From: Ignavibacteriales bacterium
GTDB taxonomy: Bacteria > Bacteroidota > Ignavibacteria > Tepidaquicellales > Tepidaquicellaceae
NCBI GenBank assembly: GCA_020635255.1
Contig: JACKAC010000001.1
Coordinates: 1,093,501-1,157,500 of the forward strand
Direction of reading: 5' to 3'
DNA: 64,000 bases
The position numbers and the translations under genes are program-made. Within the stretch, counting starts at the first letter, position 1, and the number at the start of each line of letters is the position of its first letter. Positions 36,361-45,345 of the stretch are shown here, piece after piece. Under the pieces are notes generated by a model, which saw only the letters and a list, made by a program, of their open reading frames with translations, did not search any database and was not told where the DNA came from.

Positions 36361-39324
36361 ATGAAGTTTTTATACAAATTCATACTTATCTGGGCAATTA
36401 TTTCGTCGGCATCTTTTGCGCAAACCCTGGTGAATACTTACCCTTTTCCCAGTAGTACGGTTAATAATTCATTCTGGGGAATAACAGACCTTAACGACAC
36501 ACTCTTCGTAGCCAGCGATAATAACGGCGCTATTTATAGAGTTTCAAAAGTTGATGGTTCTATAATTGGCGGAAGCATCATGCCGCCTTCAACGATTAAT
36601 TTCAATCACGGTCTCAGCTGGGACGGATCCGGTTTCTGGGTGGCTCGTTCTGCTAGTGGTGTAACAAGAAGGTTCTATAAGATAAATTTACTTGGAGCCG
36701 TAGTTGATTCGATCACCATCCCGACCCTATGGGGAAATTCAACTATCGGGCTCGGCGGTATAGACATTCACGGAACCGATATGTGGTTCTCGGTTTACTA
36801 TCCCGACTTTGCTTCGTATCCGTTTACATACGCTTACAAGTTAGACCTTAATACAAAAGCTATAACTGATACAATACCTCTGAGAGGAAAACAACCCCAG
36901 GGCATCGCTGTAAAAGGCGACACGATATTTTACGTTAACGACAACTTCCAGGGCGAACCTGAAAGAATATACGCCTATAGCATTTCACTCGGCGATACGA
37001 TATTCTCTTTCCCGGCTCCTGATCCGGATGGCGATTGCGATCCGAGAGGACTGCATTGGGACGGACAATATCTCTGGCATATAGCAAGAAGTGTCGGACC
37101 GCTTACAACAAGAACGTTGTATAAGTACCAGCTTGGAGGATCCGGAAATCCGATCATCCATACCTCGGTGGATTCATTATCATTTGGAAATGTAGTCATT
37201 GGGCAGAGTTCTAACCTTGCGCTTAACATTGCAAATAACGGGACAGCCCCGCTCATCATAACAAATTTTAATATTTCAAACCCGGCGTTTACTATTGCGC
37301 CTAATTCACTGCCGGATACTATTGCCCCTTCGGGTAATGCTAATTACAACGTGACATTCAGCCCGAGTGCGTTTGGTAATACACCGGCTACTTTACAGAT
37401 ATCGAGCAATGATATCGGTACACCGGTCGAGACGGTTGGTCTAAGAGGTGTTGGTGTTTATACCGGTGGACACATTACAACTGTTACTAATTATGACTAC
37501 GGTAACAGGCGCGTCAATTCGCTCTGCGGATATACGTTTGAGGTTGAAAACCAGGGCGGGGGTGTTATTCAGATATATTCTATCGACACGGAAACGGAAA
37601 GATTCCATTTTGATAGTACCGGAATTACTTTTCCTATTAGTATAAACCCGCTTGATAAGGCTTCATTCAGGATATGGTTTAATCCCAATTCTGCGGCAAC
37701 ATTCTCAGATTCGGTAACAATAACTTCCAATTCGACAAACGCACCTTCTTACAAGTTTTCTATTTCTGGTACTGGTGATGCCACGCCTACAGACCTTGGT
37801 GATATTCTATGGCAGGGTATAAATCCTGACAACCCGAACACCAGCTTTAATGACATTCAGCCGACAAGTATGAAGTATATAAGTGATGTAAATGGTGATG
37901 GTGTGTATGATCTGCTTGTTGCAACAGAAAACTATCTGACTATATGTTACAATGGAAATTCATCGGTTACTGCAGATATACTCTGGATATTCAATACTCA
38001 CTTTGGAACGATAAATACGGGCTCTGTCGATTGGCAGGATGCCGTCCAGACAATTCAGGACATTGACAATGACGGAATTGAGGATGTTATTATCGGGTGC
38101 ACGGGCGGAAATGAAATGGTCTATGCGATCTCTGGCAGAACAGGACAGAAGCTCTGGGAATATGGTAATCCTTCTACTACAGATGACGGTGACATCATGG
38201 GAGTAAGAACCGATTACGATTATAATAACGACGGACATAAGGACGTTCTTATATCAGCCAGTGGTTCCGGTATGGGTGCCGGACGTCATGCGGCAATATG
38301 TGTTAACGGACTCAACGGCGCTGTTATTTTTAATACTACACAATCCAGCGAATTCACATGGGATGTGGTTGCTACGGAAGAGGGAGGTGCGATCGCACTT
38401 TCCAATAACGGCGGACCATATTCTGTTAACGGATTCAACACATCCGGTATTGTTTCCTGGAATTACGGTGTTACCGGCGCAGTGTGGAATATGAGAGAGA
38501 TCAACGACATTAATGGCGATAACGTGAAGGACATTATTGGATTCTATGGTTTTAGCGGTAGTATTTTTGCCATAGATGGCTCAAACGGTGCTCAGCTGTG
38601 GACAGATGGTTTAGGTAATAGCAATAATGGAAACTTTGCCATTCTTCCTGATCTCGATGGAAACGGATTTTCTGATTTCACTTTATCCGGTCCTCAGTCG
38701 GTATTCAGAAAGGATACTAAAACCGATTCTACTCAATGGATATACAGTCCAAATAGTTCATACATAAGAGGTATTGCTTCCATTGACGACGTAAACGGTG
38801 ATTCTGTTTCAGACATAGCGGTTATTACGCAATTGCCTCCTAGAGTAATAGTACTCGATGGTGCAAAAGGCTCTGTGCTCTTTGATTACTCTCTCGGTAG
38901 TTCTATCAATCAGCGCGGGGACAGGATATCTGCGCTTCCTGATCTCGATAATAACCATAGCAACGAATTTGTTGCCGGTTCAAGGGACGGAAGAGTTATC
39001 TGTTTCTCCGGCGGACCGGATGGAACGGTAGGTATACAGCCGGTTTCAAACGTTATACCGGAAAAATATTCTTTATATCAAAATTACCCTAACCCGTTCA
39101 ATCCGAGCACGCTTATCAAGTTCGATATACCAAAGAATGCTTTGGTAAAATTAAAAGTATATGATATACTTGGAAGGGAAGTCGCGAAACTTGTGAATAC
39201 TGATCTCCTTGCTGGTAGTTATGAGTTCTCGTTTAACGGCTCTAACTTTGCGAGCGGTGTTTATTTCTACACTCTCGAAGCAGGTGATTTTAAACAAACG
39301 AAAAAAATGTTGTTGGTGAAATAA
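36361..39324 (+). CDS. T9SS-exported FG-GAP protein with choice-of-anchor D domains
   Basis: A 987-residue secreted protein. After a signal peptide (ending near SSASFAQ) come a propeller-like region (about 22-258), two immunoglobulin-like 'choice-of-anchor D'/ASPM-SPD-2 domains (about 262-362 and 366-475; SLSFGNVVIGQSSNLALNI), a VCBS/FG-GAP-type repeat region (about 480-897) with DVNGDGVYDLLVAT, DIDNDGIEDVIIGC and DYNNDGHKDVLIS, and a T9SS type-A sorting domain (about 903-987; YQNYPNPFNPSTLIKFDIP ... KKMLLVK). The Asp-rich loops are typical calcium sites. The C-terminal half is paralogous to the protein at 42961. Likely surface adhesion; the ligand is unknown. Confidence 0.85.
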   Translation: MKFLYKFILIWAIISSASFAQTLVNTYPFPSSTVNNSFWGITDLNDTLFVASDNNGAIYRVSKVDGSIIGGSIMPPSTINFNHGLSWDGSGFWVARSASGVTRRFYKINLLGAVVDSITIPTLWGNSTIGLGGIDIHGTDMWFSVYYPDFASYPFTYAYKLDLNTKAITDTIPLRGKQPQGIAVKGDTIFYVNDNFQGEPERIYAYSISLGDTIFSFPAPDPDGDCDPRGLHWDGQYLWHIARSVGPLTTRTLYKYQLGGSGNPIIHTSVDSLSFGNVVIGQSSNLALNIANNGTAPLIITNFNISNPAFTIAPNSLPDTIAPSGNANYNVTFSPSAFGNTPATLQISSNDIGTPVETVGLRGVGVYTGGHITTVTNYDYGNRRVNSLCGYTFEVENQGGGVIQIYSIDTETERFHFDSTGITFPISINPLDKASFRIWFNPNSAATFSDSVTITSNSTNAPSYKFSISGTGDATPTDLGDILWQGINPDNPNTSFNDIQPTSMKYISDVNGDGVYDLLVATENYLTICYNGNSSVTADILWIFNTHFGTINTGSVDWQDAVQTIQDIDNDGIEDVIIGCTGGNEMVYAISGRTGQKLWEYGNPSTTDDGDIMGVRTDYDYNNDGHKDVLISASGSGMGAGRHAAICVNGLNGAVIFNTTQSSEFTWDVVATEEGGAIALSNNGGPYSVNGFNTSGIVSWNYGVTGAVWNMREINDINGDNVKDIIGFYGFSGSIFAIDGSNGAQLWTDGLGNSNNGNFAILPDLDGNGFSDFTLSGPQSVFRKDTKTDSTQWIYSPNSSYIRGIASIDDVNGDSVSDIAVITQLPPRVIVLDGAKGSVLFDYSLGSSINQRGDRISALPDLDNNHSNEFVAGSRDGRVICFSGGPDGTVGIQPVSNVIPEKYSLYQNYPNPFNPSTLIKFDIPKNALVKLKVYDILGREVAKLVNTDLLAGSYEFSFNGSNFASGVYFYTLEAGDFKQTKKMLLVK

Positions 39325-39536
39325 GTGAAAAGTTTTATTAATAAAAAAGCATCCCTTAACAAGGATGCTTTTTTATTTTATAGTTGAATTTATTGCAACT
39401 AATATTTATATTATTTCCAATCTACACTATCACTAGTTTTTTTTAAACTAAGCAATTGATCTATCAGGTCGTACTAAATTAAAATCTGTAATTCTATTAC
39501 GGAATTTTATAAACTTAAAATTTCAGGAGGTTTCCT
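39325..39536. other. Intergenic region: terminator plus upstream region of the low-GC gene pair
   Basis: A terminator occupies 39343-39374. The remaining 160 bases are AT-rich and end with the strongest Shine-Dalgarno of the window, AGGAGG, just before the ATG at 39537. No open reading frame or repeat stands out. A promoter for the two low-GC genes is expected here, but I cannot place it. Confidence 0.4.
39343..39374 (+). terminator. Rho-independent terminator after the FG-GAP gene
   Basis: AAAAAAGCATCC (39343-39354) pairs with GGATGCTTTTTT (39363-39374) around an 8-base loop. It ends the 36361 gene and, being A/T-flanked on both sides, could stop transcripts in either direction. Confidence 0.9.
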
Positions 39537-40877
39537 ATGAGAAATTTTTTCCTGCAGTGCATCGCTATATCTTTTTTCGTTTCAATTCTTTCTGTTAATT
39601 CCTGGGCTCAGAACTCTGGCCGGGGTATTGATTTTCCAATTCAACTCCCGAGTAACAATGACTTTGATTTTATACTTGCAAGTGAAGGCTGGACAGGTTT
39701 TGATCTGACCGGTGATACTGAGGGGTATCAAAAAATATTGTTAGCTATTCATCCGGGTAGGACTTTGAGTGATGTTCTCAGTATAGGAACATATAATCAC
39801 GGTGTTTTTACTCCGAAGTTATCTTTAAATAGTGACGGTAGTGCTTTCTTCGACAGTGGTATAGAGGTAAATGGTGAAGTTGATGCGTCAGATCTATCTG
39901 CGCAGAATATCACAGTTACTGGAAATAGTAACTTTGGAGAAAGTATCAGTTTAAACGGTTCCCTTACCGGAGCCAATGGCTATACTCTTAAACTAAAAAC
40001 AATTGATAATGATGATTGGGGAATTGAATTTAAAACTAACATTAGTGATAATACCCTTTTTCAGGGAATGGGATTGAGAATTAAAGACAATGCGGGTAAT
40101 GGCTTCTATATCAGGGATATTGTTTCTGGTGCAATTAGAATGGCTGTATTAAATGGGAATGTTGGGATCGGTACCTCAAGTCCTTCGTATAAGCTCGATG
40201 TTAATGGGTCAGTTAATGCTACCGATATAAAGGTAAATGGAAATTCAATTGTCAGTAACCTATGGACGTCTGTACCTGGAGGCATTGCTTATAATGGAAA
40301 TGTTAGTGTTGGAGAAAGACTTAATCTAAGTAGTTCTCTTACCGGAAGTAATGGATATACACTTAAGCTAAATTTATTAGGTGACGACAACTGGGGACTT
40401 GAATATAAATCTTCGATAAGTGATAATTTGTTCGATGGAATGGGCATAAGAATATATGACACAGGAACAAATGGGTTTTATATCCGTGATGCAAATTCTG
40501 GAAATATGAGATTCGTTATACAAAATGGAAATGTCGGTATTGGTACTACCAATCCTACCACTAAATTATCTGTCAATGGTCACATTAGAGCCAAAGAAGT
40601 TACTGTAGAAACAGGATGGTCCGATTTTGTATTTTATGACAATTATAATTTAATGCCTCTTTCAGAAGTCGAGCAGTTTGTAAAGGAAAATAAACACCTT
40701 CCTGAAATTCCATCGCAAAGTGAAGTTGAAGAAAATGGTGTTCAATTAGGCGAGATATCGTCTAAACTTTTACAGAAAGTCGAGGAGTTAACCTTGTACG
40801 TTATTGAGCAAGACAAAAGAATCGAAAAACTTGAGAAAGAAAATAAGGAATTGAATGAAAAGCTGAAGGAGGAGTGA
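39537..40877 (+). CDS. Tail-fibre-like surface protein with C-terminal coiled coil
   Basis: A 446-residue exported protein (signal peptide ending near NSWAQ). It contains two related segments of about 110 residues, each with a LTGxNGYTLKL start, a GMGxRI...NGFYIRD centre and a GNVGIGTxxPxxKLxVNG end, the last being a common bacterial and phage tail-fibre motif. The C-terminus (SDFVFYDNYNLMPLSEVEQF, KENKHLPEIPS, then LYVIEQDKRIEKLEKENKEL) is a domain frequent in Bacteroidota surface proteins and ends in a coiled coil, suggesting a trimer. It lacks a T9SS tail. Base composition is lower in GC than the flanking genes. The stop is one base before the next ATG. Confidence 0.75.
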   Translation: MRNFFLQCIAISFFVSILSVNSWAQNSGRGIDFPIQLPSNNDFDFILASEGWTGFDLTGDTEGYQKILLAIHPGRTLSDVLSIGTYNHGVFTPKLSLNSDGSAFFDSGIEVNGEVDASDLSAQNITVTGNSNFGESISLNGSLTGANGYTLKLKTIDNDDWGIEFKTNISDNTLFQGMGLRIKDNAGNGFYIRDIVSGAIRMAVLNGNVGIGTSSPSYKLDVNGSVNATDIKVNGNSIVSNLWTSVPGGIAYNGNVSVGERLNLSSSLTGSNGYTLKLNLLGDDNWGLEYKSSISDNLFDGMGIRIYDTGTNGFYIRDANSGNMRFVIQNGNVGIGTTNPTTKLSVNGHIRAKEVTVETGWSDFVFYDNYNLMPLSEVEQFVKENKHLPEIPSQSEVEENGVQLGEISSKLLQKVEELTLYVIEQDKRIEKLEKENKELNEKLKEE

Positions 40878-40878
40878 A

Positions 40879-42846
40879 ATGAAAAGAAAATGTATTTTGA
40901 GTTTACTACTAGTAGTATGTATTCTTTCATTGGGCAATGATCTATATTCTCAAAAAAGAGAATTTAGAGTTAAACCTGGCGCTATTGAGATTGAAGAACT
41001 AAGGACGTTTAATTCAAAGACCTTCAAAAATCCTGATGGAACAAGAACAGTTGCTATATCAACTGGTAATTTGCACAAACTTGACCAGTCAACGCATAAG
41101 TTAATTGATCTGGAGTTAGATGGCTCAAAGAAAGATATTGATCCCATTACGGCAGAAGTCAATGGACCCATAGAAGCTGGAGTAAGATTGAATAGTAGTG
41201 TTTACAGTAGGGTTCCATTTAATAATGCTGGATTAACTTCAAATGGAATTGAAAGGTGTTATAAGGATTGGCCACTTAGTATTATTCCTCCGGGGGTCAA
41301 TGTGACAGATGCATATTTTACTCTCGATCCAATACCAACAATTTACAGTACAAGCTTTAAGGTAAATTCAATGGAAGAGGACCCTTTTCCTGTTACTACA
41401 TCTGCGGAAACAATTTATAACGATATTGGAAATCAAAATAGCAGTGGAGTTACATATTTTGAAGGCTCCTTTACAAATGAGGATGAAATCTTTGTTCAAG
41501 GGGATGCCAACTTTATTGCAAAAATAGAGACTGAGATAAATAATCCCTTTCCTTATGTAGCGATAGGTATTAAAGTTAATAATGAGAGTTCCCAAAATGA
41601 TTATATATCTTTGCGTACTGCGACAATTCTATATATAACTTACGATCCAATTCAGATTCCTGAATATCAATTGGTGGTGTATGATACATTTATCTCATCA
41701 ACTTTGGGATATACAGATGTGAGACAAATGACCCTAGTAAATGCTGGTACTCATGGTCAGGACATGATTGTGAAGTTCACAGTTTTGGATCAACCATCGT
41801 GGTTATCTGTTACTCCATCTCAAATAACTTTACCTAATAATGGTCCTCATGACGTTAGTGTTAATTATCTCCAGAATAACTATACAATGCAATATAGATC
41901 CGCTATTATTAAGACTGAAACTCTTAGTCCTCCGCCTGCATTTGTTTTGGGAGGTATCCATTATAGTTTTGTAACTCAAGATCCCGTTCATTTTTATACT
42001 CATCATGCTTCTTTAGAAGATTATCATTATTATGGCGGGATAGAGCAGATAGAAGTTTTAACTGCTGCTGCCTATGCAATCCAAGAAAATTATAATGTTA
42101 CCTCAAACGATTCGTGGTTAATTCCTGATATTAATAGCGGTATTACTCATTTGGACAACATAAATCTCACAATACTGCCTAATAATACATTTTCACAAAG
42201 AACTGGTAGTATTACAATTAGCGGTACTAATATTGTCCCACATGAGGTTTTTGTTACACAAGAAGGCATTCCCGCAACAGTTACTTTACCTGATGACGAG
42301 ATTTCGGGTTTGCAGGAGTATTATGCCTCTGATTGGATTATAACAAATGTATTCAATGTCGGAACCGGCGGTAATGTAGAAAATCTAACACTAGGAGCTG
42401 GAAACTATGTTAACCTCAAGCCGGGTTTCCATGCATATCCAACAGGCTCAAATAAATTCAGAGCATATATTTTGTCTTCTCAACTTGATAATATTTCCTC
42501 TAAGCCTGTTTCGACTAAATCGCTTACTTATGGAAAGAATACGGTTGAGGAAGGTGATAAAATTGAGAGCATTGAACTTCCTTCTGATTTCGAGATCTCT
42601 CAAAATTATCCCAATCCCTTTAACCCTGTTACAACCATAAAATATGCTTTACCGGTTGATTCCAGGGTTTCGATCAAAATATATGATATGCTTGGTAGAG
42701 AAGTGGCAACTCTTGTAAATGATGATAAACAAGCTGGATACTACCAGGTAAGGTTTGACGCAAGTAATATCGCCAGTGGTATCTATTTCTATCGCATAAT
42801 TGCTGGGGATTATGTTAAATCTTATAAGATGGTCATTGTGAAATAA
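40879..42846 (+). CDS. T9SS-exported protein with BACON-like domain
   Basis: A 655-residue secreted protein. It has a signal peptide (ending near DLYSQ) and a beta-rich N-terminal half (about 25-265) of unknown family. An Ig-like domain (about 268-360, QPSWLSVTPSQITLP) is followed by a BACON-like domain (about 375-470, NDSWLIPDINSGI ... VTQEGIPATVTLP), a motif block ENLTLGAGNYVNLKPGFHAY typical of Bacteroidota secreted proteins, and a T9SS sorting domain (about 570-655, ISQNYPNPFNPVTTIKYALP). The strong AAGGAGGAG at the end of the preceding gene and a one-base gap indicate translational coupling with the tail-fibre-like gene. Confidence 0.75.
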   Translation: MKRKCILSLLLVVCILSLGNDLYSQKREFRVKPGAIEIEELRTFNSKTFKNPDGTRTVAISTGNLHKLDQSTHKLIDLELDGSKKDIDPITAEVNGPIEAGVRLNSSVYSRVPFNNAGLTSNGIERCYKDWPLSIIPPGVNVTDAYFTLDPIPTIYSTSFKVNSMEEDPFPVTTSAETIYNDIGNQNSSGVTYFEGSFTNEDEIFVQGDANFIAKIETEINNPFPYVAIGIKVNNESSQNDYISLRTATILYITYDPIQIPEYQLVVYDTFISSTLGYTDVRQMTLVNAGTHGQDMIVKFTVLDQPSWLSVTPSQITLPNNGPHDVSVNYLQNNYTMQYRSAIIKTETLSPPPAFVLGGIHYSFVTQDPVHFYTHHASLEDYHYYGGIEQIEVLTAAAYAIQENYNVTSNDSWLIPDINSGITHLDNINLTILPNNTFSQRTGSITISGTNIVPHEVFVTQEGIPATVTLPDDEISGLQEYYASDWIITNVFNVGTGGNVENLTLGAGNYVNLKPGFHAYPTGSNKFRAYILSSQLDNISSKPVSTKSLTYGKNTVEEGDKIESIELPSDFEISQNYPNPFNPVTTIKYALPVDSRVSIKIYDMLGREVATLVNDDKQAGYYQVRFDASNIASGIYFYRIIAGDYVKSYKMVIVK

Positions 42847-42875
42847 GAATTTTAGAAGCTCCAAAATGTATTGTT

Positions 42876-42907
42876 AAGGCGTGAAATACACTTTTCACGC
42901 CTTTTTT
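42876..42907 (+). terminator. Rho-independent terminator after the low-GC gene pair
   Basis: AAGGCGTGAAA (42876-42886) pairs with TTTCACGCCTT (42893-42903) around a 6-base loop and continues into a T tract. It closes the two-gene unit starting at 39537. Confidence 0.9.
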
Positions 42908-42960
42908 ATTTCATATAGATTCTTTAAATTTTCTTTAGGTTATTAATTAAATAACGGCTT

Positions 42961-44547
42961 ATGAAGTACCTTATACTTACTCTGGCAATCTTTTTAACCG
43001 CTTCAGTTTTATACCCGCAGAGCAGGGGATTGGAATTTGGAGATATCCTGTGGCAGTTTCAGGTTCCCGATAATCCGGGTACCTCTTTTCAGGATAAACA
43101 AATAAAAAGCTTAAAACAAATGCCTGATGTGACAGGTGACGGAATAAACGAGGTCATCGTTGCAACGGGAAATTACTGGACGATCTGTTTGAATGGTTCT
43201 AACGGTGATACATTATGGAAGTTCAGCACGCACTTCGGTACAATAAATACCGGTTCTGTGGACTGGGAAAATGCTGTCAATATTGCCGATCTCGAAGGCG
43301 ACGGTACTTATGACGTTGTCATCGGCTGTGCCGGCGGCAATGAAATGGTTTACGCGCTCAATGGACTTACCGGTGCGCTTAAATGGTCTTATGGAAGCCC
43401 CACTACGACAAACGATGGTGATATCGAGGCAATAAGCATCAAATATGATTTTAATGGGGATAGTAAAAAAGATGTTCTTGTCTCTGCCAGCGGTGTTACA
43501 AACGGAGGACGCCATGCCGCGATATGTCTTGATGCCGTAACCGGTGGTGTCATCTTCAATGTTACACAACCCGAGCCTTTTACAGACGATGCGATTGCGA
43601 CGGAGTCCGGCGGTGCAATTGGCGTAAGTAATAACGGCTCGCCTTACGGAGTGAACGGGCTGACAACTAACGGCGGAAGTGCGTGGAATTACGGATCACC
43701 CGGGAATGTATGGAGCTTACTCGAAATTCCCGATATTAATAATGATAGTGGAAAGGATATACTAGGTCTTTGTGGATTCAGCGGACAGATATTTGCTATA
43801 ACGGGTGATGCCGGTGCGCAGATATGGACCGGTTCGCTCGGTTCGAGTAATAATGGAAAAATAATACTTCTCGATGACGCAGACAATAACGGCTTTGCTG
43901 ACTTTACATTATCGGCTCCGCAGGTCGCGTACAGAATTGACACTAAAACAAAAAATATAATATGGTCTAACTCGCTGAGCTCATCTTATACAAGAGGCGT
44001 GGCAAATCCGGGGGATCTTAATAACGATAATATAGATGAGGTTGTAATAGCTACACAAACCCCTCCACGTTTGGTTGTGCTTAATGGTGTAAACGGTGGG
44101 ATACTTTTTAATTACAGCTTTGGTGCAGGTATTAATCAAAGGGGAGACAGAGCGGAAGTACTCGATGACATCGATACTAATGGCATCAATGAATTCCTCG
44201 GTGGAAATAGGGAAGGACGCGTGATCTGTTTTTATGGCGGTAATGGGATAATAAGCAGTGTCGATCCTGTATCTTCCGTACCGTCTGATTTTACGTTGTA
44301 TCAAAATTACCCGAACCCTTTCAATCCATCTACGGTCATTAAATTCTCTCTTCCCGAAAATTCGGATGTTTCTTTAAAAGTATTTGATATGCTTGGCAGA
44401 GAAGTATCTACGATAGTGAGCTCGCCTCTGTCAGCCGGTGTGCATGAGTTTTCCTTTGAAGGTGATAATATTGCTGGTGGAGTGTATTTCTACACATTGC
44501 AGGCAGGAGATTTCAGACAGACAAAAAAAATGCTTTTGGTTAAATAA
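42961..44547 (+). CDS. T9SS-exported FG-GAP repeat protein, paralogue of the 36361 protein
   Basis: A 528-residue secreted protein. The signal peptide ends near SVLYPQ. The FG-GAP/VCBS-type region (about 25-435) aligns block for block with the C-terminal half of the 36361 protein: GDILWQ, DNPxTSFxD, LWxFxTHFGTINTGSVDW, IGCxGGNEMVYA and GINQRGDRxxxL occur in both in the same order. It lacks the propeller and choice-of-anchor D modules of the longer paralogue. The C-terminal sorting domain is at about 443-528 (YQNYPNPFNPSTVIKFSLP ... KKMLLVK). Surface binding is likely; the partner is unknown. Confidence 0.85.
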   Translation: MKYLILTLAIFLTASVLYPQSRGLEFGDILWQFQVPDNPGTSFQDKQIKSLKQMPDVTGDGINEVIVATGNYWTICLNGSNGDTLWKFSTHFGTINTGSVDWENAVNIADLEGDGTYDVVIGCAGGNEMVYALNGLTGALKWSYGSPTTTNDGDIEAISIKYDFNGDSKKDVLVSASGVTNGGRHAAICLDAVTGGVIFNVTQPEPFTDDAIATESGGAIGVSNNGSPYGVNGLTTNGGSAWNYGSPGNVWSLLEIPDINNDSGKDILGLCGFSGQIFAITGDAGAQIWTGSLGSSNNGKIILLDDADNNGFADFTLSAPQVAYRIDTKTKNIIWSNSLSSSYTRGVANPGDLNNDNIDEVVIATQTPPRLVVLNGVNGGILFNYSFGAGINQRGDRAEVLDDIDTNGINEFLGGNREGRVICFYGGNGIISSVDPVSSVPSDFTLYQNYPNPFNPSTVIKFSLPENSDVSLKVFDMLGREVSTIVSSPLSAGVHEFSFEGDNIAGGVYFYTLQAGDFRQTKKMLLVK

Positions 44548-44567
44548 TTGTAAGTTTTCATACTAAG

Positions 44568-44607
44568 AAAAAGGTATCTTATTAACTTAATATAAGATGC
44601 CTTTTTT
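44568..44607 (+). terminator. Rho-independent terminator after the short FG-GAP gene
   Basis: AAAAAGGTATCTTAT pairs with ATAAGATGCCTTTTTT, with one G-T wobble, around a short A/T loop, and ends in a T tract. Confidence 0.85.
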
Positions 44608-44744
44608 CATTAGGTTAAATTTTTGTGTCATTTAATAAATTAATATTTAGTATGTTTATGGTGGTAATCTTAACACGGGAAATTTAAAAACGGGACTGTA
44701 GTGGGGGCTTTATTCGATTTATTGGGAGAAATATAACCATTTCT

Positions 44745-45287
44745 TTGGTATTTCTGGTAGTATTCTTATCTGCGGCTGATATCCATTCGCGCGCAAAAGT
44801 ATCTTTTCCTCAAAAAATCTTTGTACCTCCGGATACACTTGAAGAGGGTTTTCTGTCTGACGAATCATTTACGATCGGGTCGGGAGTTTCTTTTTTTATA
44901 GATAATACTGGTAACTCTCGTAGAAGTCTTATTGGTTACTACGGTACGGTCAGTGCCGAAAAAAAATTCTTTGGCAATTTCCTCATTTCCGCAGGAATAG
45001 ACGGATATACAATACCAAAATCGGAAACTAAACTCATCGGAAATATTAATATGAACGTTATCTATGGTATTCCGCTGGGCGATAGGATAACTATTGGTCT
45101 GATGAGCGGATTGTTTACCGGGTTTATACAGCGAAAAAATTCCAGCGGTATAAATTCGGGCGGTTTGATGGGCATGACCATACGCTACAAAATAAACAAG
45201 AAGTATGAGACCGGTATAGTATTTAAATATCCCTTTTTTACAGAGTCAAAGGGTATTGTGCTTACGAACGCATTTTTTTCGTTTTAA
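44745..45287 (+). CDS. Exported protein of unknown function, barrel-like
   Basis: A 180-residue protein I do not recognise. It begins with a hydrophobic signal-like segment (LVFLVVFLSAAD). The remainder alternates hydrophobic and polar residues (ISAGIDGYTIPKSETKLIG, ITIGLMSGLFTGFIQRKNSS) and ends in a terminal Phe (NAFFSF), which suggests a small outer-membrane barrel. The start used is TTG at 44745. The frame is open upstream for about 15 codons with no ATG/GTG/TTG, so the true start could be a rarer ATT at 44721. A 197-base gap with a terminator precedes it. Confidence 0.55.
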   Translation: MVFLVVFLSAADIHSRAKVSFPQKIFVPPDTLEEGFLSDESFTIGSGVSFFIDNTGNSRRSLIGYYGTVSAEKKFFGNFLISAGIDGYTIPKSETKLIGNINMNVIYGIPLGDRITIGLMSGLFTGFIQRKNSSGINSGGLMGMTIRYKINKKYETGIVFKYPFFTESKGIVLTNAFFSF

Positions 45288-45345
45288 ATTTACCTTTCTA
45301 TATACTTTCATAGAATAATTCCCTTATCATTCCTATCTTTGCAAT

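Larger units (their letters stand above)
39537..42907 (+). other. Low-GC two-gene segment between two paralogous genes
   Basis: The tail-fibre-like and BACON-like genes together look poorer in G+C than their neighbours: by hand count, lines 40021-40080 and 41401-41460 each have 18 G/C of 60, against 29 of 60 at 43261-43320 and 23 of 60 at 38521-38580. The segment has its own strong Shine-Dalgarno and terminator and lies exactly between the two related FG-GAP genes. Acquisition by transfer is an inference from these points. Confidence 0.5.

Noticed and set aside
39537..40877. Prophage remnant because of the tail-fibre-like GIGT motif
   Set aside because: No other phage genes are nearby. The C-terminal domain is common in non-phage Bacteroidota surface proteins.
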